From: Flavivirga eckloniae
Lineage (GTDB): Bacteria; Bacteroidota; Bacteroidia; Flavobacteriales; Flavobacteriaceae
DNA: 64,000 nucleotides
Reading direction: 5' to 3'
NCBI RefSeq assembly: GCF_002886045.1
Contig: NZ_CP025791.1
Coordinates: 4,851,001 to 4,915,000 of the forward strand
In this document: positions 63,935 through 64,000 of the stretch, piece after piece
How positions within the stretch are numbered: position 1 is the stretch's first letter
How the letters are laid out: every line of letters begins with the position of its first letter
Made by a program: the position numbers and the translations under genes
The notes under the pieces: model-generated
What the model saw: the letters and a program-made list of their open reading frames with translations, nothing else
What the model was told of the DNA's origin: nothing
Databases searched by the model: none

Positions 63935-64000
63935 GACAATGATGATTTTAATTTAATTAAGTCAAGAAAATTGAATTAAAGCAATCATATAGCATAGTAG

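Overview
The window looks like a chromosome segment of a low-GC member of the Flavobacteriaceae (Bacteroidota). The evidence is a T9SS type A sorting domain, families largely confined to this group (DUF3810, DUF4293, DUF1599, BT_3928-like, DUF6503-like), many SxC-type lipoproteins, Bacteroidota-type promoters (TTG-N19-TAnnTTTG, or TAnnTTTG alone) and frequent TTG starts. The genus cannot be fixed from sequence alone; the scattered glycosidases suggest a polysaccharide user, possibly marine.

Layout. 1-7.1 kb: the end of a glycosyltransferase, a cupin lipoprotein, a sirtuin, a TrmH-type methylase, small SRPBCC and VOC proteins, a repeat-rich gap, and a two-gene operon ending in a DUF5995 protein. 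7.4-13 kb: GH29 fucosidase, Hsp20 chaperone and GH31 alpha-xylosidase-like enzyme with a PA14 insert. 13-24.6 kb: a decayed SRPBCC gene, a DeaD helicase, M48 protease, SpoU methylase, a T9SS-secreted protein, DUF6503-like and DUF3810 proteins, and the dipeptidase pepD. 24.5-32.5 kb: the accessory part (below). 32.5-47.2 kb: yidD, cysS, folE, a FadL-type porin, a very biased lipoprotein, proS, tRNA-Glu, rpsT, rho, truA and an MsbA-like ABC exporter. 47.4-58.8 kb: GH43, cdaA, folP, a DoxX/BT_3928-like protein, an orphan DppB-type permease, a TlpA thioredoxin, tpiA, prmA and an M57 protease. 58.8-63.5 kb: clpS and a sulfur module (HMA protein, persulfide dioxygenase-rhodanese, TauE, a split YeeE/YedE pair, and a cysteine-bearing Crp/Fnr regulator). 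The window ends with tRNA-Arg and a decayed gene resembling AbiGi.

The most unusual part is 24.5-32.5 kb, between pepD and yidD. Seven leftward genes in six modules (Cys-protease-like, membrane, PD40 lipoprotein, secreted, acyltransferase plus membrane LytTR regulator, ankyrin-PD40 fusion) are separated by copies of one composite repeat. The repeat contains (i) a leftward TAnnTTTG promoter, (ii) a structured segment, (iii) a copy of the last roughly 25 codons of pepD, and (iv) the pepD terminator region. Four modules are bounded by 7-9 bp inverted repeats that differ between modules but are complementary within each one, and that end at the edge of the conserved block. I read this as a tandem gene-cassette array, integron-like in logic but with no visible integrase, which accretes promoter-equipped cargo behind a housekeeping gene whose 3' end is recopied with some of the repeats. 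The repeat structure is seen directly; the mechanism is inference.

Dispersed intergenic inverted repeats (for example 4.2, 16.3, 35.8, 43.9 and 52.9 kb) form a second layer of repeat structure.
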